Assembly: GCA_016744595.1 (NCBI GenBank)
Contig: JADGEB010000014.1
Location: 1-64,000 of the forward strand
DNA length: 64,000 bases
Direction of reading: 5' to 3'
Origin: Desulfuromusa sp.
Lineage (GTDB): Bacteria; Desulfobacterota; Desulfuromonadia; Desulfuromonadales; Geopsychrobacteraceae
Shown: piece by piece, positions 52,563 through 61,826 of the stretch
How the letters are laid out: each line of letters starts with the position of its first letter
How positions within the stretch are numbered: position 1 is the stretch's first letter
Made by a program: the position numbers and the translations under genes
The notes under the pieces: generated by a model
Told to the model about the DNA's origin: nothing
The model's input: the letters and a program-made list of their open reading frames with translations, nothing else
The model's database searches: none

Positions 52563-53726
52563 TTATAGGCTCTTCAACTTATTTTCAGCAAACCGTTGAA
52601 TAGCCAACAGAAAACAATCAATTTCTGTTTCAGTTGTAAAATAGCCTGGACTAACACGAATGGTGCCGTGTGGATAAGTTCCAATGGTTCTATGTGCATC
52701 AGGAGCGCAGTGTAAACCAACCCGAACTGAAATTTTCTCCTGTTGATCCAAAAGAAACCCAACTTCAGAAGGGTCATATTTCATAAGGTTAAATGAGATT
52801 GCTCCAGCTCTCAGCATAGCATCATCAGGCCCATAAAGCTTGACGGTTTCTATATTTCTAAGCCCGGAGAGGATTTTCTCTATTAATTCAGTTTCCCGTG
52901 CACGAATCTGTTCAATACCTGTTTGTTGGAGAAATTGCAGAGCAGCATACAATCCAGCCAGTCCAGGAAGATTGAAAGTTCCTGATTCCAAACGTTCTGG
53001 TAAAAATTCTGGCTGAACATCTGAATGAGAATTGGCTCCCGTCCCTCCGTAGAGTAATGGAGTCAGTTCAATTCCTTCATTAACATAAAGGAATCCTGTT
53101 CCTTGGGGACCCAGCAGCCCTTTATGTCCCGGGGCGGCAAAAAGATCGACCTCAAGAGCTTTTAAGTCAATCGGTATCGAGCCTGCACTTTGAGCGCCAT
53201 CAAGCATAAATAAAACATCATGTTCTTTACACCAGCGACCCAAGCCTGTTAGTGGCTGAATTGAACCAATGACGTTAGAGCAATGATTCACTAACAACAA
53301 TCGAGTTGTTTTGCAAAGACAAGCATCTTGCAATGCTGATTTTGTAACGATACCAGTGGCTGGGTCAGCAGCAACCTTTACCACTTCAACTCCCCGATTT
53401 TGCAACTCCCGCAGAGGCCGAACAACAGCATTATGCTCTATCGTTGTTGTCACAACACGATCACCGGGTAGCAACAGACCAAATAAAGCCTGATTGATTG
53501 CAGTGGTCGCATTTGAGGTAAAAACAAAACGATCAGAACTTTCAACATTAAAGAGCTTGGCTAAAGCTTCCCGTGTGGCAAAAATTAAATGTTCTGCAGC
53601 AATAGCTTGATAGTGACTGCCCCGCCCCGGACTGCCACCAGTACGCAAAGCTTCCTGCACCGCCAGATAAACCGAGTCCGGTTTCGGATGACTGGTAGCA
53701 GCATTATCTAAATATATCGAATTCAT
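52563..53726 (-). CDS. Class V aminotransferase, cysteine desulfurase/selenocysteine lyase-like
   Basis: 387 residues, PLP-dependent. N-terminal Y-L-D-N-A-A-T-S-H-P-K-P is typical. The PLP Lys is in A-A-P-G-H-K-G-L-L-G-P-Q-G-T (about 205) and the Asp in M-L-D-G-A-Q-S-A-G. The mobile-loop Cys is in G-L-H-C-A-P-D-A-H-R-T-I-G-T. The short N-terminus and loop resemble the EF2568 subfamily, which is often found with selenium-metabolism genes. That fits the presence of a probable selenoprotein in this genome. It could otherwise be a general sulfur donor. No iscU or sufU is adjacent. Confidence 0.85.
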   Translation of the reverse strand: MNSIYLDNAATSHPKPDSVYLAVQEALRTGGSPGRGSHYQAIAAEHLIFATREALAKLFNVESSDRFVFTSNATTAINQALFGLLLPGDRVVTTTIEHNAVVRPLRELQNRGVEVVKVAADPATGIVTKSALQDACLCKTTRLLLVNHCSNVIGSIQPLTGLGRWCKEHDVLFMLDGAQSAGSIPIDLKALEVDLFAAPGHKGLLGPQGTGFLYVNEGIELTPLLYGGTGANSHSDVQPEFLPERLESGTFNLPGLAGLYAALQFLQQTGIEQIRARETELIEKILSGLRNIETVKLYGPDDAMLRAGAISFNLMKYDPSEVGFLLDQQEKISVRVGLHCAPDAHRTIGTYPHGTIRVSPGYFTTETEIDCFLLAIQRFAENKLKSL

Positions 53727-53828
53727 TGCAGATCAACTCATAAAAAAATGTAAAGAATGCGAAGCAAATTAATCACCCGTCAGAGATCAGAGATCGCCAA
53801 AGGTGAAGATGCCCAAGATAGTCTAACT

Positions 53829-53921
53829 CTAGCAACCTGTCGGACAATCAGTGAACTGGCTGCAAATTCGTCCATTTAACCCAATTTTTCGCTTCAGTTC
53901 AGATGCCTGACAAACTGCTAG
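53829..53921. repeat. Dispersed intergenic repeat with inverted ends, copy B
   Basis: 93 bp, reverse orientation relative to copy A at 14415-14518. Ends are CTAGCAACCTG and CTGACAAACTGCTAG-type imperfect inverted repeats; internal ACGAATTTGCAGCCAG (on the minus strand) matches copy A. It sits in the 517-base gap upstream of nrdJ, in which no gene is seen. Confidence 0.72.
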
Positions 53922-54093
53922 AAGTAAGATGCGGCAGAATACTCAATATTCTACTTCGCGACAAGTAGAACTCACAGAGTAGAGAAAAGAACGTTTTATT
54001 CAAGTAAATAAAATTGTAAAAACATATCTAATCCATTCATCATTACGGCAGTTATTCTATTTTTCATTAAGCAACTATATTATATTTTTCATC

Positions 54094-54124
54094 TTGACAG
54101 ATACTAGATGTAGTGGTCTATATT
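54094..54124 (+). promoter_or_regulatory. Putative nrdJ promoter
   Basis: Perfect TTGACA at 54094-54099. A -10 candidate TATATT lies at 54119-54124 (spacer 19). The first NrdR-like box falls between the two elements. Confidence 0.5.
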
Positions 54125-54148
54125 CACGCTCTACACAATATAAGCAAC
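54101..54148 (+). promoter_or_regulatory. Pair of NrdR-like boxes upstream of nrdJ
   Basis: Box 1 (54101-54116, best on the minus strand) matches the ACACWATATATWGTGT consensus at 12 of 16 positions; box 2 (54133-54148) matches the first 10 positions exactly. The 16-base gap equals the usual NrdR pair spacing. This predicts repression of nrdJ when dATP/ATP levels are high. Confidence 0.55.
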
Positions 54149-54243
54149 AATCAAATACAAATCTGGTTATATTTCACAGGCTTGACACCGCAGCATGTTT
54201 TGTGGCTCAGGGGGATAAAAATAAACCAGGGAAGGAACCACAA

Positions 54244-56469
54244 ATGTCTAATAAGAAAACAGCTGCAAAACTAAAACTCTCCAAAAATGCGTTGACAGTT
54301 CTGACAAAGCGCTACTTGAAACGTGAAGGCGATGGGACCCCTACTGAAACCCCCGAAGATATGTTCCGTCGGGTCGCTCAGACAATTAATGGTGCAGAGC
54401 CAGGTGATAAGAAAAATGGTAATTATGAGCAACAATATTACCAAACCATGACGAATCTTGATTTTTTACCTAATTCTCCGACACTGATGAACGCAGGACG
54501 TGAGTTGGGACAGCTATCAGCCTGCTTTGTCCTACCGGTTGGTGACTCAATGGAAAGCATTTTTGAAGCTATCAAAAACACAGCATTGATTCACAAAAGT
54601 GGTGGCGGAACTGGATTTTCTTTTTCTCGCATCCGCCCGGCCAATGATGAAGTGCGTTCAACCAGTGGAGTTTCTTCTGGGCCAATCTCTTTTATGCAGG
54701 TTTTTGATGCCGCAACCGAAACCATCAAACAAGGTGGCACTCGGCGTGGCGCCAATATGGGAATTCTGCGAGTTGACCATCCTGATATTATGAGTTTTAT
54801 CATGGCCAAGAGAGATCTGACCATTCTAACCAACTTCAATATTTCAGTTGGTGTAACAGAAGCCTTTATGGAAGCGGTTGAAAAAGGTCAGGACTACGAC
54901 ATTATCAACCCACGTGATGGCAAGGTCATGAAACAGCTCAATGCAAGCAAGGTTTTTAACCAGATAATTGATATGGCTTGGGCTAACGGTGAACCAGGAA
55001 TTGTCTTTCTTGATCGCCTTAACCGTGACAATCCTACCCCACTCGTCGGAGAATACGAAAGTACCAATCCGTGCGGAGAACAACCGCTGCTCCCCTATGA
55101 ATCATGCAATCTCGGTTCTATCAACCTGGCAAATATGGTTGTTGATGGGAAAATTGTCTGGGACAAACTTGAACAGACAACAAAACTGGCAACCCGTTTC
55201 CTTGATAATGTCATCGAAGCAAACAAGTACCCTCTGCCAGAAATTGATGAAATGACTCGAGCCAACCGGAAGATTGGTCTCGGGGTCATGGGCTGGGCCG
55301 ACATGCTGATTCTGCTTGAAACTCCCTATAACAGTCAGGAAGGTATTGCCCTGGGGGGAAAAGTCATGCAGTTTATCAATGAAAAATCGCATGAAGAATC
55401 CAAACAATTGGCCAAAGAGCGCGGTGCTTTCCCAAATTTCAAAGGAAGCCTCTTTGACAATCCCGGGTTGGGTCCAATTCGCAACTCTACTTGCACGACG
55501 ATTGCCCCGACGGGTACGATTTCGATTATTGCTAACTGCTCCAGTGGCGTCGAACCACTGTTTGCTGTTTCATATATTCGTCAGGTTTTAGATAAAAACA
55601 AACTTATTGAAGTCCATCCGCTGTTTGAAAAAATTGCTAAACAGCGCGGTTTTTACTCTGAAGTTCTCATGCAGGAAATTGCCGAAAAAGGGACTATTCA
55701 GGATATTGAAGCAATCCCTGCAGATATCCGCAGGATCTTTGTCACGTCACATGACATTACGCCCAAGGATCACGTTCTGATGCAGGCAGCGTTCCAGAAA
55801 CACACTGATAATGCAGTCTCTAAGACAGTCAACTTTTGTCAAGATGCAACGAGGGAAGACGTATCAACCGTCTATCGCCTGGCCTACAAAGAAGGATGCA
55901 AAGGTGTCACTATTTACCGCGATGGATCACGCGATATGCAGGTTCTTTCTGTCGCAGGAAAAGACGGTGAAGAAAGAAAAGTAGACACTACGGTGCCAAT
56001 TGAGAGCAAAAAAGCATCTCGTAAAAGAGAACGGCCGCGCGCATTGACTGGATCAACTTATCAAATGGAAACTGGCTGTGGTCCGCTCTATATCACTATC
56101 AATGAAGATGAAAATGGTCTTTTTGAACTATTCACCACCATGGGCAAAGCTGGCGGCTGTGCAGCATCTCAATGTGAGGCAATCGGCCGTCTGGTCTCCC
56201 TTGCCTGGCGCAGCGGTGGACAAGCCAGACAAACGGTAAAACAACTTATCGGTATCACCTGTCATAAACCTGCTGGGTTTGGAGAAAACAGGATAACTTC
56301 CTGTGCCGATGCTGTCGCCAAAGCAATTGAACTACACATGCTAAATGAGGAAGACAGTCCAACCCTTTTCACAAATAACGGTGGAGCCTGCCCAGACTGT
56401 GGAGGCCCGGTCGAACATGAAGGAGGCTGCTGTGTCTGTCATTCCTGTGGCTATTCTGAATGTGCGTAG
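54244..56469 (+). CDS. nrdJ: Adenosylcobalamin-dependent ribonucleoside-diphosphate reductase (class II)
   Basis: 741 residues from ATG 54244 (AAGGAACC upstream); the frame is open to 54094 but that part covers the promoter. It reduces ribonucleotides to deoxyribonucleotides with coenzyme B12. N-terminal N-S-P-T-L-M-N-A-G, the disulfide Cys in L-S-A-C-F-V-L-P, S-G-G-G-T-G-F-S-F-S-R-I-R, the radical-site N-P-C-G-E-Q-P-L and the P-T-G-T-I-S motif are all present. The C-terminus carries a zinc-ribbon-like C-P-D-C-G-G ... C-C-V-C-H-S-C-G. No B12 riboswitch is seen in the leader. YkgJ-like gene follows after three bases. Confidence 0.96.
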   Translation: MSNKKTAAKLKLSKNALTVLTKRYLKREGDGTPTETPEDMFRRVAQTINGAEPGDKKNGNYEQQYYQTMTNLDFLPNSPTLMNAGRELGQLSACFVLPVGDSMESIFEAIKNTALIHKSGGGTGFSFSRIRPANDEVRSTSGVSSGPISFMQVFDAATETIKQGGTRRGANMGILRVDHPDIMSFIMAKRDLTILTNFNISVGVTEAFMEAVEKGQDYDIINPRDGKVMKQLNASKVFNQIIDMAWANGEPGIVFLDRLNRDNPTPLVGEYESTNPCGEQPLLPYESCNLGSINLANMVVDGKIVWDKLEQTTKLATRFLDNVIEANKYPLPEIDEMTRANRKIGLGVMGWADMLILLETPYNSQEGIALGGKVMQFINEKSHEESKQLAKERGAFPNFKGSLFDNPGLGPIRNSTCTTIAPTGTISIIANCSSGVEPLFAVSYIRQVLDKNKLIEVHPLFEKIAKQRGFYSEVLMQEIAEKGTIQDIEAIPADIRRIFVTSHDITPKDHVLMQAAFQKHTDNAVSKTVNFCQDATREDVSTVYRLAYKEGCKGVTIYRDGSRDMQVLSVAGKDGEERKVDTTVPIESKKASRKRERPRALTGSTYQMETGCGPLYITINEDENGLFELFTTMGKAGGCAASQCEAIGRLVSLAWRSGGQARQTVKQLIGITCHKPAGFGENRITSCADAVAKAIELHMLNEEDSPTLFTNNGGACPDCGGPVEHEGGCCVCHSCGYSECA

Positions 56470-56472
56470 GAG

Positions 56473-56724
56473 ATGACTCAAGCTGAATGGGAAGCAATCT
56501 GTCAGCGTTGTGGCACTTGCTGCTTCGAGAAAAAGATTGATAAGCAGGGAATAGTTCATACTACGGCGATTCCCTGTCGCTTTCTGGATATTCACAACCG
56601 TTCGTGCCGTATCTATTCACAGCGCTTACAGGCTGAAGAAGACTGTATTAAATTGACTCCAGAACTAATTACTGACCTGAAATGGCTACCTGATGGTTGT
56701 GCATATAGAGATTATATAAAGTGA
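56473..56724 (+). CDS. YkgJ-family cysteine cluster protein, 83 aa
   Basis: Small soluble protein with C-x-x-C-G-T-C-C (residues 10-16), a P-C-R-F-L-D segment, C-R-I-Y-S-Q-R and a last Cys in G-C-A-Y-R, the spacing of YkgJ/UPF0153 proteins thought to bind zinc or an iron-sulfur cluster. Start ATG lies three bases after the nrdJ stop, with AGGAG overlapping that stop, so the genes are cotranscribed. The role is unknown. Confidence 0.85.
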   Translation: MTQAEWEAICQRCGTCCFEKKIDKQGIVHTTAIPCRFLDIHNRSCRIYSQRLQAEEDCIKLTPELITDLKWLPDGCAYRDYIK

Positions 56725-56735
56725 ATGAAATCAAA

Positions 56736-56777
56736 TAAAACAAACAGAAGCTCTTTTAGGGGCTTTTGTTTGTTTTA
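56736..56777. terminator. Terminator after nrdJ-ykgJ, possibly bidirectional
   Basis: A 13-bp stem with G-T pairs (CAAACAGAAGCTC/GGGCTTTTGTTTG), extended by flanking A and T runs. It serves the plus-strand operon and probably the convergent HDOD gene. Confidence 0.85.
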
Positions 56778-56781
56778 TCGA

Positions 56782-57642
56782 TTAACTTATAAATGAATCA
56801 CGATTTTCAGTAAAAACTTCTTCTACTTCAATAAGTGCATTCTGAATTTCATCCTCTGTCAAATCAAGAGCTTTAGCCCCAAGACATAGAGTCAAATCCA
56901 ACTCATCATTTGGCTCACGTTGGCCAATCCCCAGTTTCATACAAATATGCCCCGCAAGATTCACTGTTGCGGTTAAACGCATTAATGCTTCACCATTCTC
57001 CTCTTCATCAACCGAAATGACCAGATCTTCGTGATGTAATGTTGACATCACTAGAGAACGGGCAAAATTCCACTTATCCAATACGGCTGCACCAACAACC
57101 GCATGCGCATAAGGGAAAAATCTCCCTTCCAATTCAGAGGAACTGCCCCCCTCAGAATAAACCATTTCGACCAGAGAACGATAGACATCAGGGTCACTGT
57201 AATTCATAACAATCTTACCAAGGTGTCGAAACAACCCTGCCAGAAAAGCTTCTTCTGGGTCTGCCGAAGCAAACCGACGTGCTAGAATTCGGCATCCAAT
57301 GGCACAACCCATGGAATCTTCCCAGAGCATTTTTTCCAGTAGTCCATAAGATTTATTCATCCCCTCGAGACTGGCGGCCAGAACCAAACTTCGTAGAGTC
57401 CGTTCTCCAACAATGGCAATAGCGTGCTCAAGGGTCTTTATTTGACGTTTCATACTATAAAAGGCTGAATTTGAAACTTTCAACATGCGTGCAGATACTG
57501 CAGCATCATTGGAAATGGTCGCACCTAATTTTTCATAATTCACATTGGGGTCATTCAGTAACTCAAGCACCTTAACTGCAACGACTGGCATCGGTGGCAA
57601 ATCACGGATAGAACTGACGACTGTCTTAAAATCTGTAGACAT
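56782..57642 (-). CDS. HDOD domain protein
   Basis: 286 residues. The HDOD domain spans about 10-210 with L-P-P-M-P-V-V-A-V-K-V-L-E-L-L, I-S-N-D-A-A-V-S-A-R-M-L-K-V-S-N-S-A-F-Y and L-F-R-H-L-G-K-I-V-M. The His-Asp pair of true HD phosphohydrolases is replaced (R-H-L-G), as is typical of HDOD proteins, so catalysis is not expected. Such proteins act in signalling and cell-cycle or motility control, often with c-di-GMP networks. There is no second output domain here. It is probably monocistronic. Confidence 0.9.
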   Translation of the reverse strand: MSTDFKTVVSSIRDLPPMPVVAVKVLELLNDPNVNYEKLGATISNDAAVSARMLKVSNSAFYSMKRQIKTLEHAIAIVGERTLRSLVLAASLEGMNKSYGLLEKMLWEDSMGCAIGCRILARRFASADPEEAFLAGLFRHLGKIVMNYSDPDVYRSLVEMVYSEGGSSSELEGRFFPYAHAVVGAAVLDKWNFARSLVMSTLHHEDLVISVDEEENGEALMRLTATVNLAGHICMKLGIGQREPNDELDLTLCLGAKALDLTEDEIQNALIEVEEVFTENRDSFIS

Positions 57643-57716
57643 GAACCTCTCCTCAATAATAATTTAAAATAATTAAACAATCATAACAAATTTAAACAAA
57701 GGAATCATGTAAAAAA

Positions 57717-58538
57717 TCAATCAATAAACAAATCTTGAAAAAGCGGTTCACCGGCAGTGACCGCATACGGGGAAAAGTCGGAGATACCAGATTTACGCAA
57801 GACATCTTCATCGATATAAAATTTTCCTGAGGATTTACGACTATCTTGGCAAAGTATAGCACAGGCGGCATCTGCCATAATTTGTGGAGTGCGGCAATTC
57901 TTTGGATCAACCATCCCACCCAGCATTGCTAATGCAGCAGTATGAATAACAGTTTTCGGCCAGAGAGCATTCACCGCAACCCCTTGATCAGAGAACTCAG
58001 CAGCCAGTCCCAAGACTGTCATACTCATACCATATTTAGCCATCGTATAAGCAGTATGATTCTTGAACCAAAGAGGGTTTAAATTAAGTGGTGGTGAAAA
58101 AGTCAAAATATGTGGATTGGTTGATTTCAACAAGTATGGGAGACAAACTTGGCTCGCCAAGAACGTTCCCCGGACGTTTACCTGATTCATTAAATCAAAG
58201 CGCTTCATCGGGGTATTCAAGGTACTTGATAAAAATATAGCGCTGGCATTATTGATCAATATATCGATCCCGCCAAATGTTTCTGCGGCCTGATCTGTTG
58301 CTGCAATTAATTGTGACTCTTCACGAATATCCACCTGAAGAGGAAGAGCCTTCCCCCCAAGTTCTTCAATTTGTTGTGCTGCAGTATAAATGGTTCCTGG
58401 CAGTTTTGGGTGAGGATCAGCTGTCTTGGCAGCAATAACAATATTTGCACCTTCAGAGGCAGCTTTTAACGCGACGGCTAATCCAATTCCTCGACTTGCA
58501 CCGGTAATAAACAGTGTTTTTCCAGACAAACGACTCAT
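57717..58538 (-). CDS. Short-chain dehydrogenase/reductase, HSDL2-like
   Basis: 273 residues. The Rossmann motif is T-G-A-S-R-G-I-G-L-A (NAD(P) binding) and N-N-A-S-A follows at about 97. The active-site Tyr and Lys are in Y-T-M-A-K-Y-G, but the usual catalytic Ser position reads T-F-S-P-P-L. The wording of the mid-region (R-F-D-L-M-N-Q-V-N-V-R-G-T) resembles hydroxysteroid dehydrogenase-like 2 proteins acting on lipids. The substrate is unknown. The AIM24-family gene lies 22 bases upstream in the same direction. Confidence 0.85.
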   Translation of the reverse strand: MSRLSGKTLFITGASRGIGLAVALKAASEGANIVIAAKTADPHPKLPGTIYTAAQQIEELGGKALPLQVDIREESQLIAATDQAAETFGGIDILINNASAIFLSSTLNTPMKRFDLMNQVNVRGTFLASQVCLPYLLKSTNPHILTFSPPLNLNPLWFKNHTAYTMAKYGMSMTVLGLAAEFSDQGVAVNALWPKTVIHTAALAMLGGMVDPKNCRTPQIMADAACAILCQDSRKSSGKFYIDEDVLRKSGISDFSPYAVTAGEPLFQDLFID

Positions 58539-58560
58539 ATTAAATATCCTTTATATATCT

Positions 58561-59352
58561 CTAATCACCATCCAGCATGCGACCGATTCCACCTAACAAC
58601 GAACCTTCACCTTTTTGCGAACCGCCGGCCTTGGGTGCATGAGCTATAATGCGATCTGCTAGACGACTAAACGGCAAACTTTGTAGCCAGACACGGCCGG
58701 TACCGCGTAACGTGGCCAAGAACAACCCTTCACCACCAAAAAACATACTCTTCAGATTCCCGGCACGTTCGATACTATACTCAACACCAGGTTCAAAAGC
58801 GACCAGACAGCCAGTATCAACCCGCAAGGTTTCTCCCTGTAGTTGACGCTCCATAATTGTTCCACAAGCATGCATAAAAGACATTCCATCACCGTTGAGG
58901 CGCTGCAGAATAAAACCTTCGCCACCAAAAAAGCCTGTTCCTAATCGACGTTGGAAAGCAATACCAATCTGGGTTCCATGCGCAGCACAAAGAAAAGAAT
59001 CTTTCTGACAAAGGACTTCGCCCCCGGCAACCGTTGCAAGATCGAGAGGAATTATTTTCCCTGGATATGGTGCTGCAAAAGCGACATGCTGCTTCCCCTG
59101 CCCTTGATTGGTAAAATGGGTCATAAAGATTGATTCTCCGGTAAGAGCACGCTTTCCAGCACCGAGTAGTTTACCAAATAACCCCTGATCCGGCTCAGAA
59201 CCATCACCCATTCGGGCTTCAAAACTAATTCCTTCTTCCATATAAGTCATAGCGCCAGCTTCAGCGACAACAGTTTCTCCTGGATCAAGCTCAACTTGAA
59301 CCATCTGCATATCATCACCTATAATTTTATAATCAACTTCGTGGCATTGCAT
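58561..59352 (-). CDS. AIM24/TIGR00266 family protein
   Basis: 263 residues from ATG 59352, preferred to 59364 because GGAGG lies five bases upstream of it. It is a beta-sandwich protein of the TIGR00266 group: [19 protein letters not shown], repeated F-F-G-G-E-G and A-F-E-P-G-V-E-Y. Glycine-rich F-F-G-G-E-G occurs twice, consistent with internal duplication. Function is unknown in bacteria. It overlaps the end of lipB by 20 bases, so expression may be coupled. Confidence 0.85.
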   Translation of the reverse strand: MQCHEVDYKIIGDDMQMVQVELDPGETVVAEAGAMTYMEEGISFEARMGDGSEPDQGLFGKLLGAGKRALTGESIFMTHFTNQGQGKQHVAFAAPYPGKIIPLDLATVAGGEVLCQKDSFLCAAHGTQIGIAFQRRLGTGFFGGEGFILQRLNGDGMSFMHACGTIMERQLQGETLRVDTGCLVAFEPGVEYSIERAGNLKSMFFGGEGLFLATLRGTGRVWLQSLPFSRLADRIIAHAPKAGGSQKGEGSLLGGIGRMLDGD

Positions 59353-60046
59353 GGCAACCTCCATTCAAAATGATATTACTAACTTTTCCCCGTGTATGAT
59401 AATCGAATGTAGTACAAAAATGTTCAACAAAGCGTAATTTTGCTTCAACCATATTTACAGGTCGCCGCAACTCACGGCTTAAAGATGTCACCACCTCATC
59501 AGGTCGACCACACGGAACTATCATATTAAAAGTATCGAGTGAATTATTCAAATTCATGGCAATTCCATGTGAAGAAACCCATTTTTTCAGAGCAATTCCA
59601 AAGCTGCAGATCTTTCGCCCCTCAACCCAGACACCGGGCTCCCCGTCCTTTAAATATCCGTCGATATCATAATCACCCAGTAAATCGACAATAACCTTCA
59701 AAAAATGGTCGGCAAACCAACGTAAATCTTTTTTCTTTAACTCTATAAGAGGATAAACAACCAGTTGCCCTGGCTCATGGGCTGTAGCTAAACCACCACG
59801 ATTGATTTTTTGCAGAGATATTCCATATTCGGAGTATGTTTCTTCGGGAAAATGTAAATCTGTCTGGGTCGCACGACGACCAAGAGTGATCGTTGTCGGG
59901 TGCTCCACAAAGACTAGAGTATCAGTACCTTGTCCTTCAAGGTGTGATTGAACCAACTTTGCCTGACGGTCAAAAGCAAATTGATAATCAATCAGCCCCC
60001 AGTCTTCAATTGCTAAGAGTGTTGTCTCTTGGTCGTTCAAACTCAT
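59333..60046 (-). CDS. lipB: Octanoyl-[acyl carrier protein]-protein N-octanoyltransferase LipB
   Basis: 237 residues. It transfers octanoate to lipoyl domains, the first step of lipoate synthesis. Motifs: [24 protein letters not shown] (with the conserved His), [15 protein letters not shown] (catalytic Lys), S-S-H-G-I-A-M-N and V-P-C-G (catalytic Cys). All key residues are present. It lies eight bases downstream of the aldehyde dehydrogenase gene. lipA is not visible. Confidence 0.95.
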   Translation of the reverse strand: MSLNDQETTLLAIEDWGLIDYQFAFDRQAKLVQSHLEGQGTDTLVFVEHPTTITLGRRATQTDLHFPEETYSEYGISLQKINRGGLATAHEPGQLVVYPLIELKKKDLRWFADHFLKVIVDLLGDYDIDGYLKDGEPGVWVEGRKICSFGIALKKWVSSHGIAMNLNNSLDTFNMIVPCGRPDEVVTSLSRELRRPVNMVEAKLRFVEHFCTTFDYHTRGKVSNIILNGGCHAMPRS

Positions 60047-60053
60047 GATGATA

Positions 60054-61595
60054 TTATTCCTGATTCTTCTGTAGTTCTAAAGGAAGAAGATCTTTACTAA
60101 AGTTTTGATAACATACTGGCCGCAGAAAACGTTTAATTGCCGAAGTTCCGACAGAAGAGAAACGGCTATCAGTGGTTGCCGGATACGGCCCTCCATGATG
60201 CATTGCACCACAAACTTCAACACCGGTTGGAAAGTCATTAAAAATTAATCGACCCGCCTTTTTCTCTAGAATAGTGAATAGCCGACGACAGAAATCTTCT
60301 TCACCGATTGCTGCATGAACCGTCGCAGACAATTGTCCTTGTAAGTTTTCTGCCAAAAGTAACATTTGCTCTTGTGATTCACATTGGACAACAATAGATG
60401 ATGGACCAAAAACCTCTTCACTGAGACTCGGATCACACAAAAAATCGTCTGCCGTAAGGAATAATAAAGCGGGCGAAGCAAAACAATCCAGGGATGATTG
60501 TGCTTCACTACCAACAATTAGATTCACACCCTTTGTATCTGTCAGTTGCTTCAACCTGTCATTAAAGTTCTTCTTTATTCCGAAATGCAACATGGGTAGA
60601 GGTTTCAACTGACCGAGAGAATCTTTCACATCAGCGACAAAAGCATTTAACTCACTTCCCTTAACCACAAATAACAAGCCCGGTTTGGTACAAAACTGAC
60701 CTACCCCTAAAGTCATTGATTCAATATACTTTGTAGCCAATGCTTGAGATCTTTCTTTAAGAGCTTGTGGCAATATAAATATCGGGTTAACGCTGCCCAT
60801 TTCGGCAAAAACTGGAATTGGATCTGGGCGTGCAGCAGCTGAATCGAACAGGCTACGACCACCTGCTTGCGATCCGGTAAAAGCAACTGCTTTGATTTGT
60901 GGATGCATAACCAAAGCTGTTCCTACGCTATAATCACGACCCTGAATCAAAGAAAAAACGTTACCTGGCAAGCCTGTTTTTTTGACTGCTCTCTGGATTG
61001 CCAACCCAGCCAATTCAGAAGTTCCTGGGTGTGCAGGGTGTCCTTTAACAACAACCGGACAACCAACCGCCAATGCTGAAGAGGTATCACCACCTGCTAC
61101 AGAAAATGCCAACGGGAAGTTACTCGCACCAAAGATGGCAACTGGTCCAATAGGGACTTGAGTCAAGCTTAAATCTGGTTTGGCAAGAGGCTGCCGTTCA
61201 GAAAGGGCTTGTTCAACTCGTGTCGATCTATATTTATCGTTTTTTACTAATTGTGAAAACATTATTAACTGATTAATAGTACGTCCGAATTCACCCTCCA
61301 AACGAGGCAACGGCAAGCCAGTTTCAAGATGTGCTCTTTGTATTATGGGATCTTTCAGTGTCAGTAATTCAGTTGCAATAGTATCAAGCAATTCACTTCT
61401 TACTAAATGACTAGTTTGCCTGAACTCATCAAAACATTTTCCAGCCAAATTAGCTGCAGCTGAAACCTCTTGTCTACCACCTTCGGAGAACGCACATTCC
61501 AATGGTTCACCTGTTGCGGGGTTCACTGCTCTGAACTTATTTTTAGTGGTAACAAGAAGGTAATCAAAGATAAGATGTTGACCAGTCAGTTGCAT
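60054..61595 (-). CDS. Aldehyde dehydrogenase, 2-oxoglutarate semialdehyde dehydrogenase-like
   Basis: 513 residues from ATG 61595 (GGAGG eight bases upstream); earlier codons in frame overlap the tRNA terminator. The ALDH fold shows F-G-A-S-N-F-P-L-A-F-S-V-A-G-G-D, V-K-G-H-P-A-H-P-G-T, A-F-T-G-S, the general base in A-E-M-G-S-V-N-P and the catalytic Cys in G-V-G-Q-F-C-T-K-P-G. The wording A-S-N-F-P-L-A-F and K-G-H-x-x-H-P is typical of the KGSADH branch used in pentose or hexarate catabolism. The substrate is inferred. Confidence 0.88.
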   Translation of the reverse strand: MQLTGQHLIFDYLLVTTKNKFRAVNPATGEPLECAFSEGGRQEVSAAANLAGKCFDEFRQTSHLVRSELLDTIATELLTLKDPIIQRAHLETGLPLPRLEGEFGRTINQLIMFSQLVKNDKYRSTRVEQALSERQPLAKPDLSLTQVPIGPVAIFGASNFPLAFSVAGGDTSSALAVGCPVVVKGHPAHPGTSELAGLAIQRAVKKTGLPGNVFSLIQGRDYSVGTALVMHPQIKAVAFTGSQAGGRSLFDSAAARPDPIPVFAEMGSVNPIFILPQALKERSQALATKYIESMTLGVGQFCTKPGLLFVVKGSELNAFVADVKDSLGQLKPLPMLHFGIKKNFNDRLKQLTDTKGVNLIVGSEAQSSLDCFASPALLFLTADDFLCDPSLSEEVFGPSSIVVQCESQEQMLLLAENLQGQLSATVHAAIGEEDFCRRLFTILEKKAGRLIFNDFPTGVEVCGAMHHGGPYPATTDSRFSSVGTSAIKRFLRPVCYQNFSKDLLPLELQKNQE

Positions 61596-61636
61596 GTTTT
61601 GACCTCCACTGAGTTTGGTTAAAACTTGTTCAAACG

Positions 61637-61669
61637 AAAAGAGGCTAACCATCTCAGGGTTAACCTCTT
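61637..61669 (-). terminator. Terminator of tRNA-Val
   Basis: AAGAGGTTAACC and GGTTAGCCTCTT pair with one mismatch and are followed by TTTT on the minus strand. It lies between tRNA-Val and the aldehyde dehydrogenase start. Confidence 0.8.
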
Positions 61670-61677
61670 GTTTTTAT

Positions 61678-61752
61678 TGGTGGGCGGTACTGGGATCGAA
61701 CCAGTGACCCTTCGCGTGTGAGGCGAATGCTCTCCCGCTGAGCTAACCGCCC
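61678..61752 (-). tRNA. tRNA-Val (anticodon CAC)
   Basis: GGGCGGT acceptor arm pairs with ACCGCCC. D-arm GCTC/GAGC, anticodon arm TTCGC/GCGAA with loop CTCACAC, and T-arm ACTGG/CCAGT with TTCGATC are all intact. The encoded CCA occupies 61678-61680. The anticodon CAC decodes GUG. Confidence 0.97.
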
Positions 61753-61826
61753 TTATGTAAAATATATAACAACATCAAGCTGACGTGTCAATTAGTGTGT
61801 CTTCAATAACAGAAGTGGAATAGCTC

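Noticed and set aside
54094-54243. Cobalamin riboswitch in the nrdJ leader
   Set aside because: No B12-box-like sequence or long structured leader is visible; NrdR boxes explain the region better.
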